Positions 34,084-45,483 of a DNA stretch of 64,000 bases are shown here, piece after piece; position 1 is the first letter of the stretch; the number at the start of each line of letters is the position of its first letter. The notes beneath the pieces are model-generated. The model saw only the letters and a list, made by a program, of their open reading frames with translations. It was not told where the DNA came from and made no database searches. Source of the DNA: Acephala macrosclerotiorum (Eukaryota > Ascomycota > Leotiomycetes > Helotiales > Mollisiaceae). The translations under genes were made by a program, and so were the position numbers. Location: the NCBI GenBank assembly GCA_014904845.1, contig MU119266.1, positions 1-64,000 on the forward strand. The letters are read 5' to 3'.

Positions 34084-36210
34084 CTACTTAGCAGCACGCA
34101 TCATCTTCTTCATCTCACCCTGAGCCACCTTAACTTTCACCTCCGGAACATACGCAGAAGTACGAACGAAAATCGCATTATCAATCTTTCGCTTCTCCTC
34201 TCTCTTCTTCTTATTCCTATCAAGTACCACCCGATCACGCTCCCGATCCAACATGCTCATACACCAACCCTCGACCCTCAACGGATTAGTAAGGTTATCA
34301 GGTTGATACATCAGATACCAATTCGTAAACTTCAAGTCGTAGAAAGGGAGAGCGTGGTAGAGTTGTGGCATGCTGAGGGGCATGCGGGTATTGCTGGGGA
34401 CGCGGAGGATGACGGTTAGGTTGGTGATGGAGGTGAAGTTTTCGTCGAGATAGTGGCAGAGTTGGTCAAGGAATTTGAAAGTGGGGCTGTTGATGGGAGC
34501 GCCTTCAGCAGGGGCGAGGTTGATGGCGGTGTTCAATGGGGTTGAAGTTGGGTTTGCCGGGAAGACGAGGACGATTGTTACTCGCTTAGCGTTGTTGCAG
34601 AACTCTGGACCAAGATCCTCCAATGTATCAATAACAGTGCGCTTAGCGTTAGTATTGGTGGAGAAGGAGTACTTCTTGTCATCGCCCTCGGTCTCCTTAT
34701 CCTTACCCTTGGTGTTGGCTTGAATGGTGACCTTCGTAATCTTGGGCTTTTCTTCAACAACCACCAGGTTCTCGTAGTCCTCAGGAATCAAGACTCGAAT
34801 CTCAACAGCCTTTCTGCCAAGGAAATCCTTCTTCTGCTCTTCTGTGAAGTTCGTCTTGAAGTCTTCGAAGAAGTCGTAGACTTTGGGGTTGTAGATGTCA
34901 CGAATGGTATCGTAGGCCAGGCCATCGGGGAGGTATTGTTGATGGATCTGGACCGCATTTCGGATAAACTTGTTCACGGTAACGATGACATCCTTCATAG
35001 TCCTATCGCTACGAGCCATGAAAACTCGCATAGGCTTGACTGGAAGACGAGCTGGTGAAGGAGATCGGGATAGTTGGGTCCTAAGCTCGGGTCGATGAAT
35101 GACAGTGCCTGTAGAAACAGATCGAGCACCCATGCTGGCCATAGCAAGGCCAGAACCCATGCTGCGGTCCATACCAATAGGAGCCTGAGAGCGTGTGTTG
35201 GAATAGGAACTGTAAGAGTCACCCTGTGTTGGGGTAGCATAGCCAGATCCGGCGTTGCTGGGACCAGGACTGTCATAGCTGTGGCCGGAGCCATACGCAG
35301 AGTTTGCCTGGCCATAGTTGCTGTGAGCCGCGTTGCTGTAAACAGGCATGCCACGAGCAACGGCGCCGTAACCAGAGCTCTCGTATACAGCGTTGACAAG
35401 ACTAGCGTTTGGATATCCATAGCCAAACTTGCTATTGCCAGGTCTACCACTACCGACAGCGCCGTATCCAGAGTTGCCGTAGCTGTTATCACAGGCAGTG
35501 CTGCCATAATAGCCATTGTTGTGCGAGGTCTTGTTGCCATAGCCCGAATTGCCACATCCAATTCCACATTGGCCAGCACCAGTATACAATCCTGAGCTGC
35601 CATAGCTAACTCCACCAGCTCCAGGGATACTCATCAATCGTAGATCACGTTGTGGATCAGGCTGTTGGATAGCATCTCCACCATAGCCATCGCAGTTGGA
35701 AGAAATCTGGCGTTGACCCGCAGCACGCATAGCTTGGACTAGATTCTGGACTCTTTGAAAGTTGCTTGAACCGGCACGCTCTGTCAGCGCATTGGCGTTT
35801 GCCTGGGCGCGGGTATAGTGGTTGCAAGGAATGTCGGGGTTCTTGGGACCAGTGGGAATCTTCGGCTTGGGAATGAAGGCGGGTGTAGTAGGACGTAGCT
35901 TCGATTGAGTAGCGTTCTTTCGAAGCTTGCTTGGAGAAAGGATATAGCTCATATCGGGGACTGCAGTGAGCGAGGCTTGGCCGTTGTTGGTGAGAAGAGT
36001 GCCTGTCTTGAAGGACTTGAATTTTAAGGGGCTTGGTGCTTGAATAGCAAGATTCTCCATACCATCGTTATTGTTACCGGTACCGAGAATGTATTGCTCG
36101 CTGACACTGGAGTCGACGACGGAGTATTTGGGGGAGAGGTTCTCTAGCGAGGAGACCGACATCGACATAGACCCACTACTGCTCTTCCGACGGTTATTCT
36201 TATTGCCCAT
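34084..36210 (-). CDS. Gly/Tyr/Ser/Asn-rich low-complexity protein of unknown function
   Basis: Single-exon, 708 residues from MGNKNNRRKSSSG. The N-terminal 150 residues are basic and Ser-rich. Residues about 197-345 form a prion-like low-complexity region built from variations of YGNSGYGA, SSGYGAV and YGSGHSYDS. A structured C-terminal half (about 375-700) follows with FMARSDRTMKDVIVTVNKFI, YDFFEDFKTNFTEEQKKDF, RTVIDTLEDLGPEFC, and a mixed alpha/beta region around VLRVPSNTRMPLSM and WYLMYQPDNL. The last 60 residues are strongly basic. The internal tract suggests condensate-forming or RNA-binding behaviour, but no RRM, KH or other named domain is seen. The C-terminal half looks like a lineage-specific fungal domain; I do not recognise it. 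Confidence 0.7.
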   Translation of the reverse strand: MGNKNNRRKSSSGSMSMSVSSLENLSPKYSVVDSSVSEQYILGTGNNNDGMENLAIQAPSPLKFKSFKTGTLLTNNGQASLTAVPDMSYILSPSKLRKNATQSKLRPTTPAFIPKPKIPTGPKNPDIPCNHYTRAQANANALTERAGSSNFQRVQNLVQAMRAAGQRQISSNCDGYGGDAIQQPDPQRDLRLMSIPGAGGVSYGSSGLYTGAGQCGIGCGNSGYGNKTSHNNGYYGSTACDNSYGNSGYGAVGSGRPGNSKFGYGYPNASLVNAVYESSGYGAVARGMPVYSNAAHSNYGQANSAYGSGHSYDSPGPSNAGSGYATPTQGDSYSSYSNTRSQAPIGMDRSMGSGLAMASMGARSVSTGTVIHRPELRTQLSRSPSPARLPVKPMRVFMARSDRTMKDVIVTVNKFIRNAVQIHQQYLPDGLAYDTIRDIYNPKVYDFFEDFKTNFTEEQKKDFLGRKAVEIRVLIPEDYENLVVVEEKPKITKVTIQANTKGKDKETEGDDKKYSFSTNTNAKRTVIDTLEDLGPEFCNNAKRVTIVLVFPANPTSTPLNTAINLAPAEGAPINSPTFKFLDQLCHYLDENFTSITNLTVILRVPSNTRMPLSMPQLYHALPFYDLKFTNWYLMYQPDNLTNPLRVEGWCMSMLDRERDRVVLDRNKKKREEKRKIDNAIFVRTSAYVPEVKVKVAQGEMKKMMRAAK

Positions 36211-38377
36211 TATTGATAAGCAGATCGGGTGTTTTTGCGGATGTCAAAAGGTAAGACGAAAAGGTACAAAGAGTGAATATGTCGTCGGAAGGTGATGTGC
36301 GCGAAGAAACGACCTGACACGATGTCAGAAAAATGCTTGGGAGCTGCTAGAGGTAGTGGGAGCTTACTGGTGTTGGATAGTGCTCTGAAGGCAAGTGCTG
36401 CGATCGGAACCTCCAAGGTAGAGGACAAGTCGCAAACTATCGAAGTTGCAAAGGATCAGGCGAATCCCAATACTGACCAAGTCAGGAAAATGTGACAGCG
36501 AATTGTGGAAGGGGAGGCTATCTTACTGTGGTTGTCAAGATATCCTAGGAGGTGATGCGATTCAAAGAAGCCTAGCAACGAGCACCCTTGAAAAAGTGCG
36601 ACTTTGTTGTAGATTGAAAGGTCAGGCTGTCAAGATATTAGCTTCGTAAAATTTTTCATTGCGGCTTGAACCACGGCATGCCTACTCTCATGTGACTTAC
36701 TATATGATGTAGAAGGTTCCGGGGGAAGAGCGGAGAGGTCAATGATGCGATAGAAATCTATTGAACGCGATCGTACTGTACCTGGGGCGAACAAGGGCGA
36801 AAAAGTTAGAAGTTGTCCTCAGGTGCCCCGAGAATCGTAGGAGACTTACTGCTGCTATCGTCCTCTTTGTGAATGTCCCTTGAACATGTACCTCAAAAAG
36901 GGGGGGGGGGGGCCTCGAAGGGTCGGTCGAAATCAACAGTGTCTACGATCTGCCAGAGACTGACGTGTCAGACAGTTTCAGAAAGCAAATCTGACTTTGC
37001 GAGATTATGCAAAGAAGAGGTTAATTGATAATTTAATGAGGTGGAATAGGTAGATCGAATTTTTTGTTATAATTAGAAGGAAACCAGGCGGCGAGATGGT
37101 TTTTTACGCTACAATTTTGGCAGCCACTTGTGACCCGCGGTGACATCGTTTCTTGAAGTTGAAGACGAACTGCTGGGGCAGATTTGAAGGAGCAGACGAG
37201 ATACAATAGGGCTCTTACGCTCTTGCGTGAAGGTTGTTTAGAAGTGAAGTCGAGACGATGCGTCGCCTTCAAACAGTCTGCATGGCGTGGTGATATCCTA
37301 TCTCCAAAATGAATACAAACATCCCACGTGGTCTCAAGCCCTCAAAAGAGCAGGGCTATTACTATTGTTCCACTTGCAATGAAGGATGCGAGCAGATAGA
37401 TTCATCATCCTGGAGAGGAGTTATGTGCTCGACATCACACAGTGCTACGGTGTACGAAACAACTTCGTGCAAATACCACTGAAGGTTTTCTTGTCTAAAG
37501 CTTAGCTATTGTTCTGGATGTGTATGGCTATGATGAATCCTTGACTTTGTTGTCGGTTGTTGAACATCAACGATTTCTTCGGCTAAAAAGGGTTAGCGAG
37601 CTTGCATGTGCAGGACCAATTTCGACCAAGAATTCTCCTGTACATTGTCTGATTCCTGGTAGAACTGGTATCTTTTCAAGCCAGTATCTAACACCGTATG
37701 TGGTTTTGAGTTGCAACTCTCCTGGTTCTAGTTGCTGGCTGTCTAATCGGCACGTGACATCAAGCTCCACGAGGCAAGACCGCCAGATGTTTGCTTGGCT
37801 ATCTTTGTGTGGTAACTTGAGCTCCATGACTTTCAAGGATAAAGACTCAAGCATACAATTCTGCTAGATTCAATGGCACCTTGTCTCACATTTTGAGATC
37901 ATGCCTGGCAAATCCAACTTTACGGCAGAGGTCATTTAAGGACACACCGTGCAATGAAGCTGTCTAGCATGAACACGGCACAGTATACTTTAAAATCTAT
38001 CGACAGGAGTCGAGGTGCTAACAAATTCATGCGCTCTTCTCAACATCGGTGCAGAAACGTATTGACATTGATCCAAGGATATTATTCAGATGGGTAACGG
38101 GCAGGCCTAGGAATTTTTCTCATCTACACTGAGCAGTCACCTAACTCCTTCAAGAGTAGCTCCTTGGGTAACAATCATTTCAATCATCTTCTGGCCTCAT
38201 TTGAAGGCTTCTTCATCCATCCATCCATCCAGCCAAGATCAAAACAAAGCCTAGCTTTGCCAAGCCTTGAAGCCGATGAGCATATGCAAAATCATTGTCC
38301 AATAAATCCACAACCCCTACCTGGTACTGTTTGCCATGTACAAACGCCTATATCCGAGTCCATCCAATGTTCTACAT
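36211..38377. other. Gene-poor spacer
   Basis: About 2.2 kb with no supportable gene. It includes the promoter of the Gly/Tyr-rich gene, a run of 14 G (about 36899-36912) preceded by As, and GC-balanced sequence to the end of the phosphatase gene. Frames such as 37520-37867 have no recognisable motifs. Confidence 0.45.
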
Positions 38378-40354
38378 CTATCCCCAAAGAGCATCCTTGC
38401 CCCATCGCTTCCCTGAAATCGTTGGTGGTGAGAGCAAGACCGAAGACCAAGCTTCAACACCGTCGATGTACAATCTGAACTTGAGGATGCTCTGGTCGCC
38501 GCTAGTATTTTCGATGGTGACGGCACCCAATTTCGAGTTTCCGTTGGGAATGTACCTTAACATAGGTTAGCGGTGTGCCAGGAAAAGGTCAATGGAGAAT
38601 TTACTTGACCATGATATCTTCATCGTCAGTCTGATGATACGTCGGAATGGGCAGGTAAAATTGGCTGAGAGGACTTGTCGAGAATTCATTGACAGTAGCA
38701 CTGATCGGCCACCTCCCACCGACAGGAGGAGGAAATGCAGTTGCAGCAAACTCATGACGGTCTCCCGAGATAACAACAACACCAACACCACCTCGAAGCC
38801 CCACGTCCCACATAGCCTCCAAGATCGTCTGGCGTTCATGGAGATATCCGGCCCAGGTGTCCAGACTGTTTACTCGCCAGTTCTTCGTGAATGGAATGCT
38901 TGACGCCACAATCTTCCACTTTACTCCTTTTGGCTCTGGCTTCTCGAGGAAAGCAAGCAGGTCGGATAATTGTTCGGGGCCAAGCATTGATTTCTCGGTG
39001 CTATTGACGGGGAGGCGGCTCGAGGAGTCTCGGTAGGTTCGAGTGTCCGTCATGAAGAATGACGCAGGACCTTGACTGAACTCAAAATAAGTTGCACCGG
39101 TCCTCGCAGCGTTGTAGGTGCCAGCTTTTCGTGCCAACGGAGGATTGACTGATGTATGGTAGTGATGGAAGGGATCTGTTGCTGCTCGATATACTCCCGT
39201 AGTGTTGCCATCCCAGTCATTTGCAATTTCGTGATCGTCTAACACATGGATCCAGCTCAAGTTTTGGCCAACTGTTGCCCAGTCTGGTGAAGCATAGACT
39301 TGTCGGTATTCTCGCCTGTAGTCCTCAGCTGTGACTCCAAACCGTTTTGGGACATCAATGTAGATGAAGTCGCCCAAGAACAGCATGAACTGTGTGCCTC
39401 TAGGGATCGACTTGATCACATCGGCCATATACCGGAAACCCGGGATGGCCAATGCATGATCAAGCGGGTTGTATGGAAACCTAGGAATGATGCAGCTGGA
39501 TGTCAAGAATGTAAAATCGCCACGCTTTGAGACGCGTCCCGGCTTGGGAGGGGCCGTGAAGAATCCGGTGTGGTTGTTGGAAGTCGTCCACTGGTAGGAC
39601 CTGTCTGGATGATTCGGCAATGGGAACGTAACTACTCCAGTGTAATCCGTATCATTTCCAAGAGATGAGATGGTTCCTGCATGCTGCCAGGCTGGATCTT
39701 CGTAGGATTGTGGGGTATCTGCCAATCGGTAGGAGACGAAGATAGGTAATTGTGCCGCGTCTGGCTCTCGGATCAACAGACTTGCTTGCGTTGGAGAGAC
39801 ATATCCAAGTCGAGCAAACGACAGGTCATGACTTGGGTAATAGACCTTCCCTCTGTATATCAAGTCTGTGGAAGCTAAGACCAACCCAATGTTGATCAAA
39901 AGTGTAGCCAGAGAAAGCAGAGCAGAGGTTGGACTTGGGAGACCCGTCAACAGTGTCTTCCACGGCTTCGCAGACTTCTCTTCCAGCGTAATCGTCTCTT
40001 CGACATCAATTTCTTCCTCAATGTGGGTCGCTGGCTTCTCAGCACTCCGCAGGTTGTACAATTGAGCTCCGGTAGGTTCGTCCTCTACTTCTGCTTCCGT
40101 CACTGCGATATCCACTTCACCGTCCACAACTTCGTATTGTGGTTGCGTCAAGAAAGTCGCAATGAATGAAGGAACGTAGATGGCGAAAAGTGTATAGATG
40201 ATTGGAGGTAAGTCCTATACCGCGCGTTAGTACAGTGGATTTGTCCCTCATTTCCAAGTATGCTTACATGGCCTGGTATCCATCTTAAGAAGATGAAAGT
40301 TGCAATGCGCAGAGCTATTGAGCTCACAAGTGCAGCTTTGTCTTGAATTGCCAT
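38378..40354 (-). CDS. Membrane-anchored PhoD-like metallophosphatase
   Basis: Three exons (40268-40354, 38605-40214, 38378-38555; introns 53 and 49 bp) give 624 residues. The N-terminal 130 residues hold hydrophobic segments (ALRIATFIFL, IIYTLFAIYVPSFIATFL and SLATLLINIGLVLAS) separated by an acidic loop, so the enzyme is probably membrane-anchored with the catalytic part facing the lumen or outside. The catalytic domain carries PhoD-family metal-binding motifs in order: SSCIIPR, LFLGDFIYID, HVLDDHEIANDW and ISGDRHEFAATAF. The last exon adds a beta-rich tail (YIPNGNSKLGAVTI). PhoD enzymes are Ca/Fe-dependent phosphodiesterases or alkaline phosphatases; the substrate here is unknown. N-glycosylation sequons are present. 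It is transcribed divergently from the questin-oxidase-like gene. Intact. Confidence 0.88.
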
Positions 40355-41142
40355 GTCGCCGTATCACGGAGCTCTTGTGGATGCAGAGAATGTCTCATCC
40401 AAGATGGATGCAGCAGCAGATGCTGGAATGTTGACATCGCGATAGCTTCTGCAGTCGTTCCGGCACGTTTCGTCATCTCATTGGAAAACTGTGACGCACT
40501 AGCCACATCCCTATTTGGGAAAGGCTTCATTCCCAGCCACAACACCTACCAACCTCACGACGACCACATCAACACTAGATACACTTTTTACTTTACGTGA
40601 ATCAATTTGCAGTAGTGACATTAGCCCAACTCCGACTTCGACAATTAGCCTAATCTACTATCAATTTCGGCCACATGATCAGAGCAGCTTAGTTACTCTC
40701 TGAGCCTAGATCACCAGGATTACTTGATTCCATCAGCATAATATTATCTGATTGATCGTCTAGACTTAAGACCGCGTTCTCCGTAGCATTTATCAGGTAT
40801 TCGCTTGTACCCCGCATTTAAAGAAGGCCAAAGGGGGTACTAGCCGAGCTGCTGACCTAAGGAGCCCAATCAGGTGGCCTTTTCGAGGCCGAGACAAGAA
40901 CATCTCGCCCTCCCTCGCGACTCCGAAATTTCAAAGCATCCATAAGAGGAATATTCCTGCGGCAGAAGCAGTTACCCACATCAGCTGAAACCAGCCAAGC
41001 AAAATGCCTCGAGTGTCTTTTTGTAATACAGAGAGAGGGGCTCAAAAAGTTTTACGCCATCCTTGAGCTCCACGTGATTGGGCACACCGTCAATTCTTGT
41101 ACAAGTATATATGCTTTCGACGTTCCTTCAAACAGACTACCT
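40355..41142. other. Divergent promoter region between phosphatase and questin-oxidase-like genes
   Basis: A 790-bp spacer holding promoters of two divergent genes. A CACGTG lies at about 41071, roughly 70 bp before the start used for the rightward gene. No gene is supported. Confidence 0.45.
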
Positions 41143-42745
41143 ATGTCGTTCATCAGATCCCCTGTTGTTTCAAGGACTGCAAGAAGCTTACTCAAGGTTC
41201 AACCAAGATTCTATTCACAAGCAACGACTTCCTCCCTCCAAGAGTGGCGAAGAGCTTCAACACAACCGAAAGACAAAATGGCTACACCAACTAAGATTCA
41301 TTTGACCCCTGAAAATGTCGGAGTGCTCAACCTCAAGCATCAAACTTCGGAAACAGCAACGAAGACCTCTCAACTTCTCCAAGAGAATCATGAAGTACGC
41401 CTCTCGCCTGATCTGTCAATGCTCTTGGCTAACACAATGACCAGAACCATCACATATTCTTCAACCAGGAAGGCTTCCACAACCACATTGTACACCATCT
41501 CCTCTCCCTTTATGGACTCGGAGCATCAGCCTCTCAAATCGACCGAGCCTACAAGGACAATCAAGCCTACCAGCGCCCACCCGTCCCTCTCGAGGAGAAA
41601 GTCGTGGAAGACATGCACAATCCCAAGAACTTCCAGAAGTACCTCGGAAAAGAGAAGTACTACCACGACTTCCTAATCTTCTTCCAAACCGAGATGGAGA
41701 AGAGAGGCTGGGAGAAGGTCTTGCAAGAATACATGTTCTCCGGCACTCCACAGGCTGACGATATCTTCGGCCGCATGTTCGCTGGTACGTCTTTCCCTCT
41801 CCCCATCCTATCCCAAAACTCACAACTCCAGGCTTCCTCCACCCAATCATCCACCTCGGTTTCGGTATCGAGTTCTCCCAACCAGCCATTATCTGCGAAG
41901 CCCTAGCCCAAGCCTGCGTTCACGACGTCTGGACCTCAAAATACCTCTTCGCCGTCGAATCCCGTCTAAAATCTTCCCCTCCACCCAGCACCTCCAAAAC
42001 CATTCCCGAACTCCTCTCCTCAATCCACGCTGACGAGAAACTCTCCGCCGCAGCTCATTGGGAAGACAGCAACAAAATTCGTGACGGAATTCTCGTCCGT
42101 GCACCAGAAGAAATGCTCTCCTACGCCTCCCAATTCCACTCCACCCCCGAAACTCTCAAACAAAAAACCGTGGAAATGATCAACTCCGCAATTTACTTTA
42201 CAGCAGCAGCGCAAAATCCACCGAAGCAGGTTAAGTTCGATTTCTACTACATGCATTGTGTTAACTCCTCTATCTTCTTTCCATCGTTTTTGGGGTTGGA
42301 GTGGTTGAGTGTGGAGAATCAGGTCAGGTTGTTAAATTTTAAGGTTTGGTTGGATTTGGCTATGTATGCTTCTCGCGCCTCGCCTTTGCTCTTGCTAGAG
42401 GAGATTACGGGGTATGTTCCTGCTAAGTTGCCTGCTGAAACGGGGGTTACGGATGGACAAGGAAGCATAAAGGACACTAAATGGCCTGGAATATTTGAGA
42501 GGCTGTTTGAGTTTGCGGATGACGGGCATGCGGTCAAGCTTGGAAGGGCGGTGGCGAATGGGGAGAGGTTGAGTAAGGAGTATGAGGGTGAGGAGTGGTG
42601 CAAGATCAAGGGATTTATGTGGGAGAAGATTGGAAATATGGTTGTTGATAGTGTGGAGGATAGCGGGGCGACTTGGGGGAGGAGTGTGGGGTTCAAGGAG
42701 GCTTGGGAGAATTTTCAAGATCGTCCTAGACGGGCACAGCTTTGA
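41143..42745 (+). CDS. Questin oxidase-like protein (DUF4243 family)
   Basis: Exons 41143-41394, 41445-41784 and 41832-42745 (introns 50 and 47 bp) give 501 residues. The body fits the questin-oxidase-like family, which includes Baeyer-Villiger-type ring-opening oxidases of anthraquinone and aflatoxin-type pathways (GedK, AflY). Supporting features are NHHIFFNQEGFHNHIVHHLL after the first join, the GASASQIDRAYKDN segment, HPIIHLGFGIEF after the second join, and the late YYMHCVNSSIFFPSFL motif. The family has no classical cofactor motif. The first 45 residues (MSFIRSPVVSRTARSLLKVQ, then RFYSQA) resemble a mitochondrial presequence; an internal Met at 41278 (MATPTKIHL) would give a 456-residue form without it. 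No PKS is nearby (the nearest is 20 kb away), so a role in that pathway is only speculative. Confidence 0.85.
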
Positions 42746-43039
42746 TGGGGTGGATTTTTGATGAGATGAGGAGAGAGAAGCTCAGGGTATCAAAGTTTTT
42801 GATAGGTAATGAGACATTGGGGATTCAAAGGAGGATGAGTGATGACCAAATTGTGATAATTTTGTATGATTAATGTGTAGAAATTAACATGTGCTTTGAA
42901 AACTTTCTACTCTCAAAACATTAAGTCTAAACTTCGTTCTATGCCCCTAATAAATAAAACGTGATATTCCTGATCAGCAGGACTAGAATCATCGTCGCCA
43001 AATTCCCACTCTCCCTCACTATCGAAAATTCCACACACT

Positions 43040-44341
43040 TCACAACGAACCGAAACTCTCCCCAGCACCAAAAACCTTCAACGCACTGGCCTTCACACCC
43101 ACACCCTCAGCACTAACAGCGCCTTGAGCAAGCCAAATTGAGTTGTCAGAGTCATCAAGTCCCATAAACCCGCCTGACAAAAATGGCGCCCCAAACATAC
43201 AGCCCCCAGCCTCCAAATTAAACATACAAACATTACCCGCATCACTCGGCGTATTCAATCCCCTCGCATAGTTCTTAATTGGAACATCGATATCTACACT
43301 CTTTCCCGCCTCGGCGAAGGTATAAGTGATGTTCACATCCGGAATAGCGTCGCAAGAACCATTGAATGCGATGACGCCCGCATACTGCGTCAAGACTCCA
43401 TTTGTTGCATTCAAGAATAGGTCGGTCATGTTAGAGAAGTAGTCGAAAGGAAGATAATCAGCATGCGCACCCGAATCGACGAGGCAAGTTGTATCTTGAT
43501 CCGGGACGAATGTCTGCCCATTAATTGTGATATTGGGCTTGTTAACATAAATCCCAATCTCATACTTCGAAACAACGTTTGAGAATTTAACCAACTCGCC
43601 AGTGTATTTCGACGTATCGATAGCACTGAACAGTACCCCGCCTGTCAGGTTGCCTAAAGCGATCGTAGAGGCATCGAACCACATCGACATCGTCTTGCTA
43701 GCGATGAGTCCTGCATCATAGAGATTTTGCCGGAATGAAGGACCGGAAGTGGTATTTGTATATGGACCCAAACCCAGAATTCCTCTATCGAATCCTGGCA
43801 CGACGCAAGAACCGTCGTCGAGTTGGCGGAATAGACCATAGTTCTCGAGTGCGAATTGGACGTTGGGGACTGAGGAGCTACCTTTTAGGGCTGTGAGGGT
43901 ATCGTTGGTGTATTGGGCGCCGTGGACGATTTTGGCGTTGCCGGCGTAGGCGTAGGTAGAGGATTGGTTGTATGAGATTGCGGAGGAGGAGAGTGCTGGG
44001 CTGTAAGGGGTGGGAACTGTGGCGTTGCATGGGCCTTCGACGCCGAGGTATTGGGATCCCCAGTGGATGGTGGCGTTTGGTGACCAGATCTGAGGGGTGT
44101 TAGATGGGTGAGGCGGGGGTGGGAGAGATCGTACCCAGAAATTGGCACTTCCGGTGTCCATTACTACCCGAATGGGCTCCTCTTCTGCTGAACCGAATTT
44201 GAATTGAGCGGTCACCCTGCTGTTAGCGCCATAGTCGAACTCGACTGGCATATAATAGTAGCCAGCATTTTGGCGATTGGCGATTGCCAATGCGGACGAC
44301 AAGCCGAGCAAACTAGCGAGAGACAAAGTGGATGACAACAT
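43040..44341 (-). CDS. Secreted pepsin-like aspartic protease (A1)
   Basis: Predicted extracellular acid endopeptidase. The signal peptide MLSSTLSLASLLGLSSALA is clear. The two catalytic motifs are DTGS (Asp62) and DSGA (Asp274 after splicing). There are many N-glycosylation sequons. I predict one 45-bp intron (44090-44134, GTACGA...CCTCAG), because it removes a Pro-rich insert just after DTGSANFW and restores FWIWSPNATI, giving 418 residues. The intron is a multiple of three without a stop, so the unspliced frame also reads through. Hydrophobic-hydrophobic-Gly motifs follow each Asp (ILGLG and FMGLD). No GPI signal is evident. It is transcribed divergently from the sedolisin gene, 1.14 kb away, suggesting shared control. 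Confidence 0.88.
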   Translation of the reverse strand: MLSSTLSLASLLGLSSALAIANRQNAGYYYMPVEFDYGANSRVTAQFKFGSAEEEPIRVVMDTGSANFWVRSLPPPPHPSNTPQIWSPNATIHWGSQYLGVEGPCNATVPTPYSPALSSSAISYNQSSTYAYAGNAKIVHGAQYTNDTLTALKGSSSVPNVQFALENYGLFRQLDDGSCVVPGFDRGILGLGPYTNTTSGPSFRQNLYDAGLIASKTMSMWFDASTIALGNLTGGVLFSAIDTSKYTGELVKFSNVVSKYEIGIYVNKPNITINGQTFVPDQDTTCLVDSGAHADYLPFDYFSNMTDLFLNATNGVLTQYAGVIAFNGSCDAIPDVNITYTFAEAGKSVDIDVPIKNYARGLNTPSDAGNVCMFNLEAGGCMFGAPFLSGGFMGLDDSDNSIWLAQGAVSAEGVGVKASALKVFGAGESFGSL

Positions 44342-45483
44342 GATGAACAGAAACGAACGTTGGTTGAAACCCGAAACTTTGAAATGAGCAGATAACCCGA
44401 ACTATAAGTTTTAAGTCTTCATCTTGCAATTCGTGACGTCGAGGAGGCCAAGAGTTCTGGAAATGCGGACATCCTGACCGAATAACCATCAAGCAAGGAC
44501 AAGCAGAAAATCGGGGCTCCACGACGACAGAAATATGGAAAGAATACGAGATGATCAGCGGTTTTCACCGAGAGATACTTTAAAGGGGCTTAAGGTTAAT
44601 TGCATAGGCTCATTTCCGAGGTTTAAGCTTCTTTGACGGAAAACGGGGAAGGCATGAATCGAAGAATGTAAAAAGTTCTGCTGTAGAAGCTGGAGATCGT
44701 TTGTCAACACTGCCTTGCGGACACTCTATTCTCATGAGAGCCATGTTTGAAAAGTTGTTGATAGAGAGACGCAAGAGAAGGGAGTTGCGATGTGCACGTG
44801 AACAAAGGAGGAGGCGGGGTCCTAAAAATAGGACCTTTAGATATTAAGCGCACCAACCATGAAAGAGCCAGAGATAGGGGCCGAAGTGCCGTTGTAAAAA
44901 CTCATCCGAGTCGCGACCGGGACTTCACCTCCCCTCACTAACAAGCCTTTTCTATCGAGACTCGACTGCAGTCAAAAACAAATCCACGACCCTTTGCACT
45001 GATAAGCAATGTTAGGTCATGTCTTCTCCCTGCCTAAATCGATGAGGAGTACTGAATCTGGTGGGACCCAAGCACCACCTTCTCCCACAACTGAGTCGAA
45101 ATACGACCTCGACCCAAGTGTTAAAGGCATATGAGAGCTTGCTGGGGCTCACAGCAGACCCGGACCAACAATGTTTTCCCTTTTCCTAACCCATGTTCAC
45201 GAAGATAGAGTTTGGCAAGGGACGATGGCACCTTTCCAAAGTTTGGGAGGAGTCTTGGCACATATTCCCTGCTTTACTTCTTGTTCGTATTTGCGGGGCT
45301 TCGACAGTAAACGCTGTCCAGCTGAATTAAGCAGCCATAGTGAGAAACGACCCAAGTGGTCTTTCCCAATTTGTATGTTTTCTTAAGATATGGGACTGCA
45401 TGTCGGAGTATCCCTTCACTCAATTAAGAATTGTCATCCTTCGCAACACCTTTTCTTCTCGACGCTCCTCTAAATTATTCATA
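44342..45483. promoter_or_regulatory. Shared divergent promoter of two secreted proteases
   Basis: The spacer separates two divergent secreted-protease genes. It contains two PacC-type cores (GCCAAG at 44447-44452 and its complement CTTGGC at 45254-45259) and a CACGTG near 44796. Core hexamers of this kind occur often by chance. No further gene is supported, though the sedolisin frame stays open upstream to 45340. Confidence 0.35.

Noticed and set aside
36899..36912. G-run as a G-quadruplex
   Set aside because: A single homopolymer run without spaced G-tracts; more likely slippage or an assembly artefact.
41074..41142. Earlier start for the questin-oxidase-like protein at 41074
   Set aside because: That codon is GTG. 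The first in-frame ATG is at 41143 and begins a leader-like sequence.
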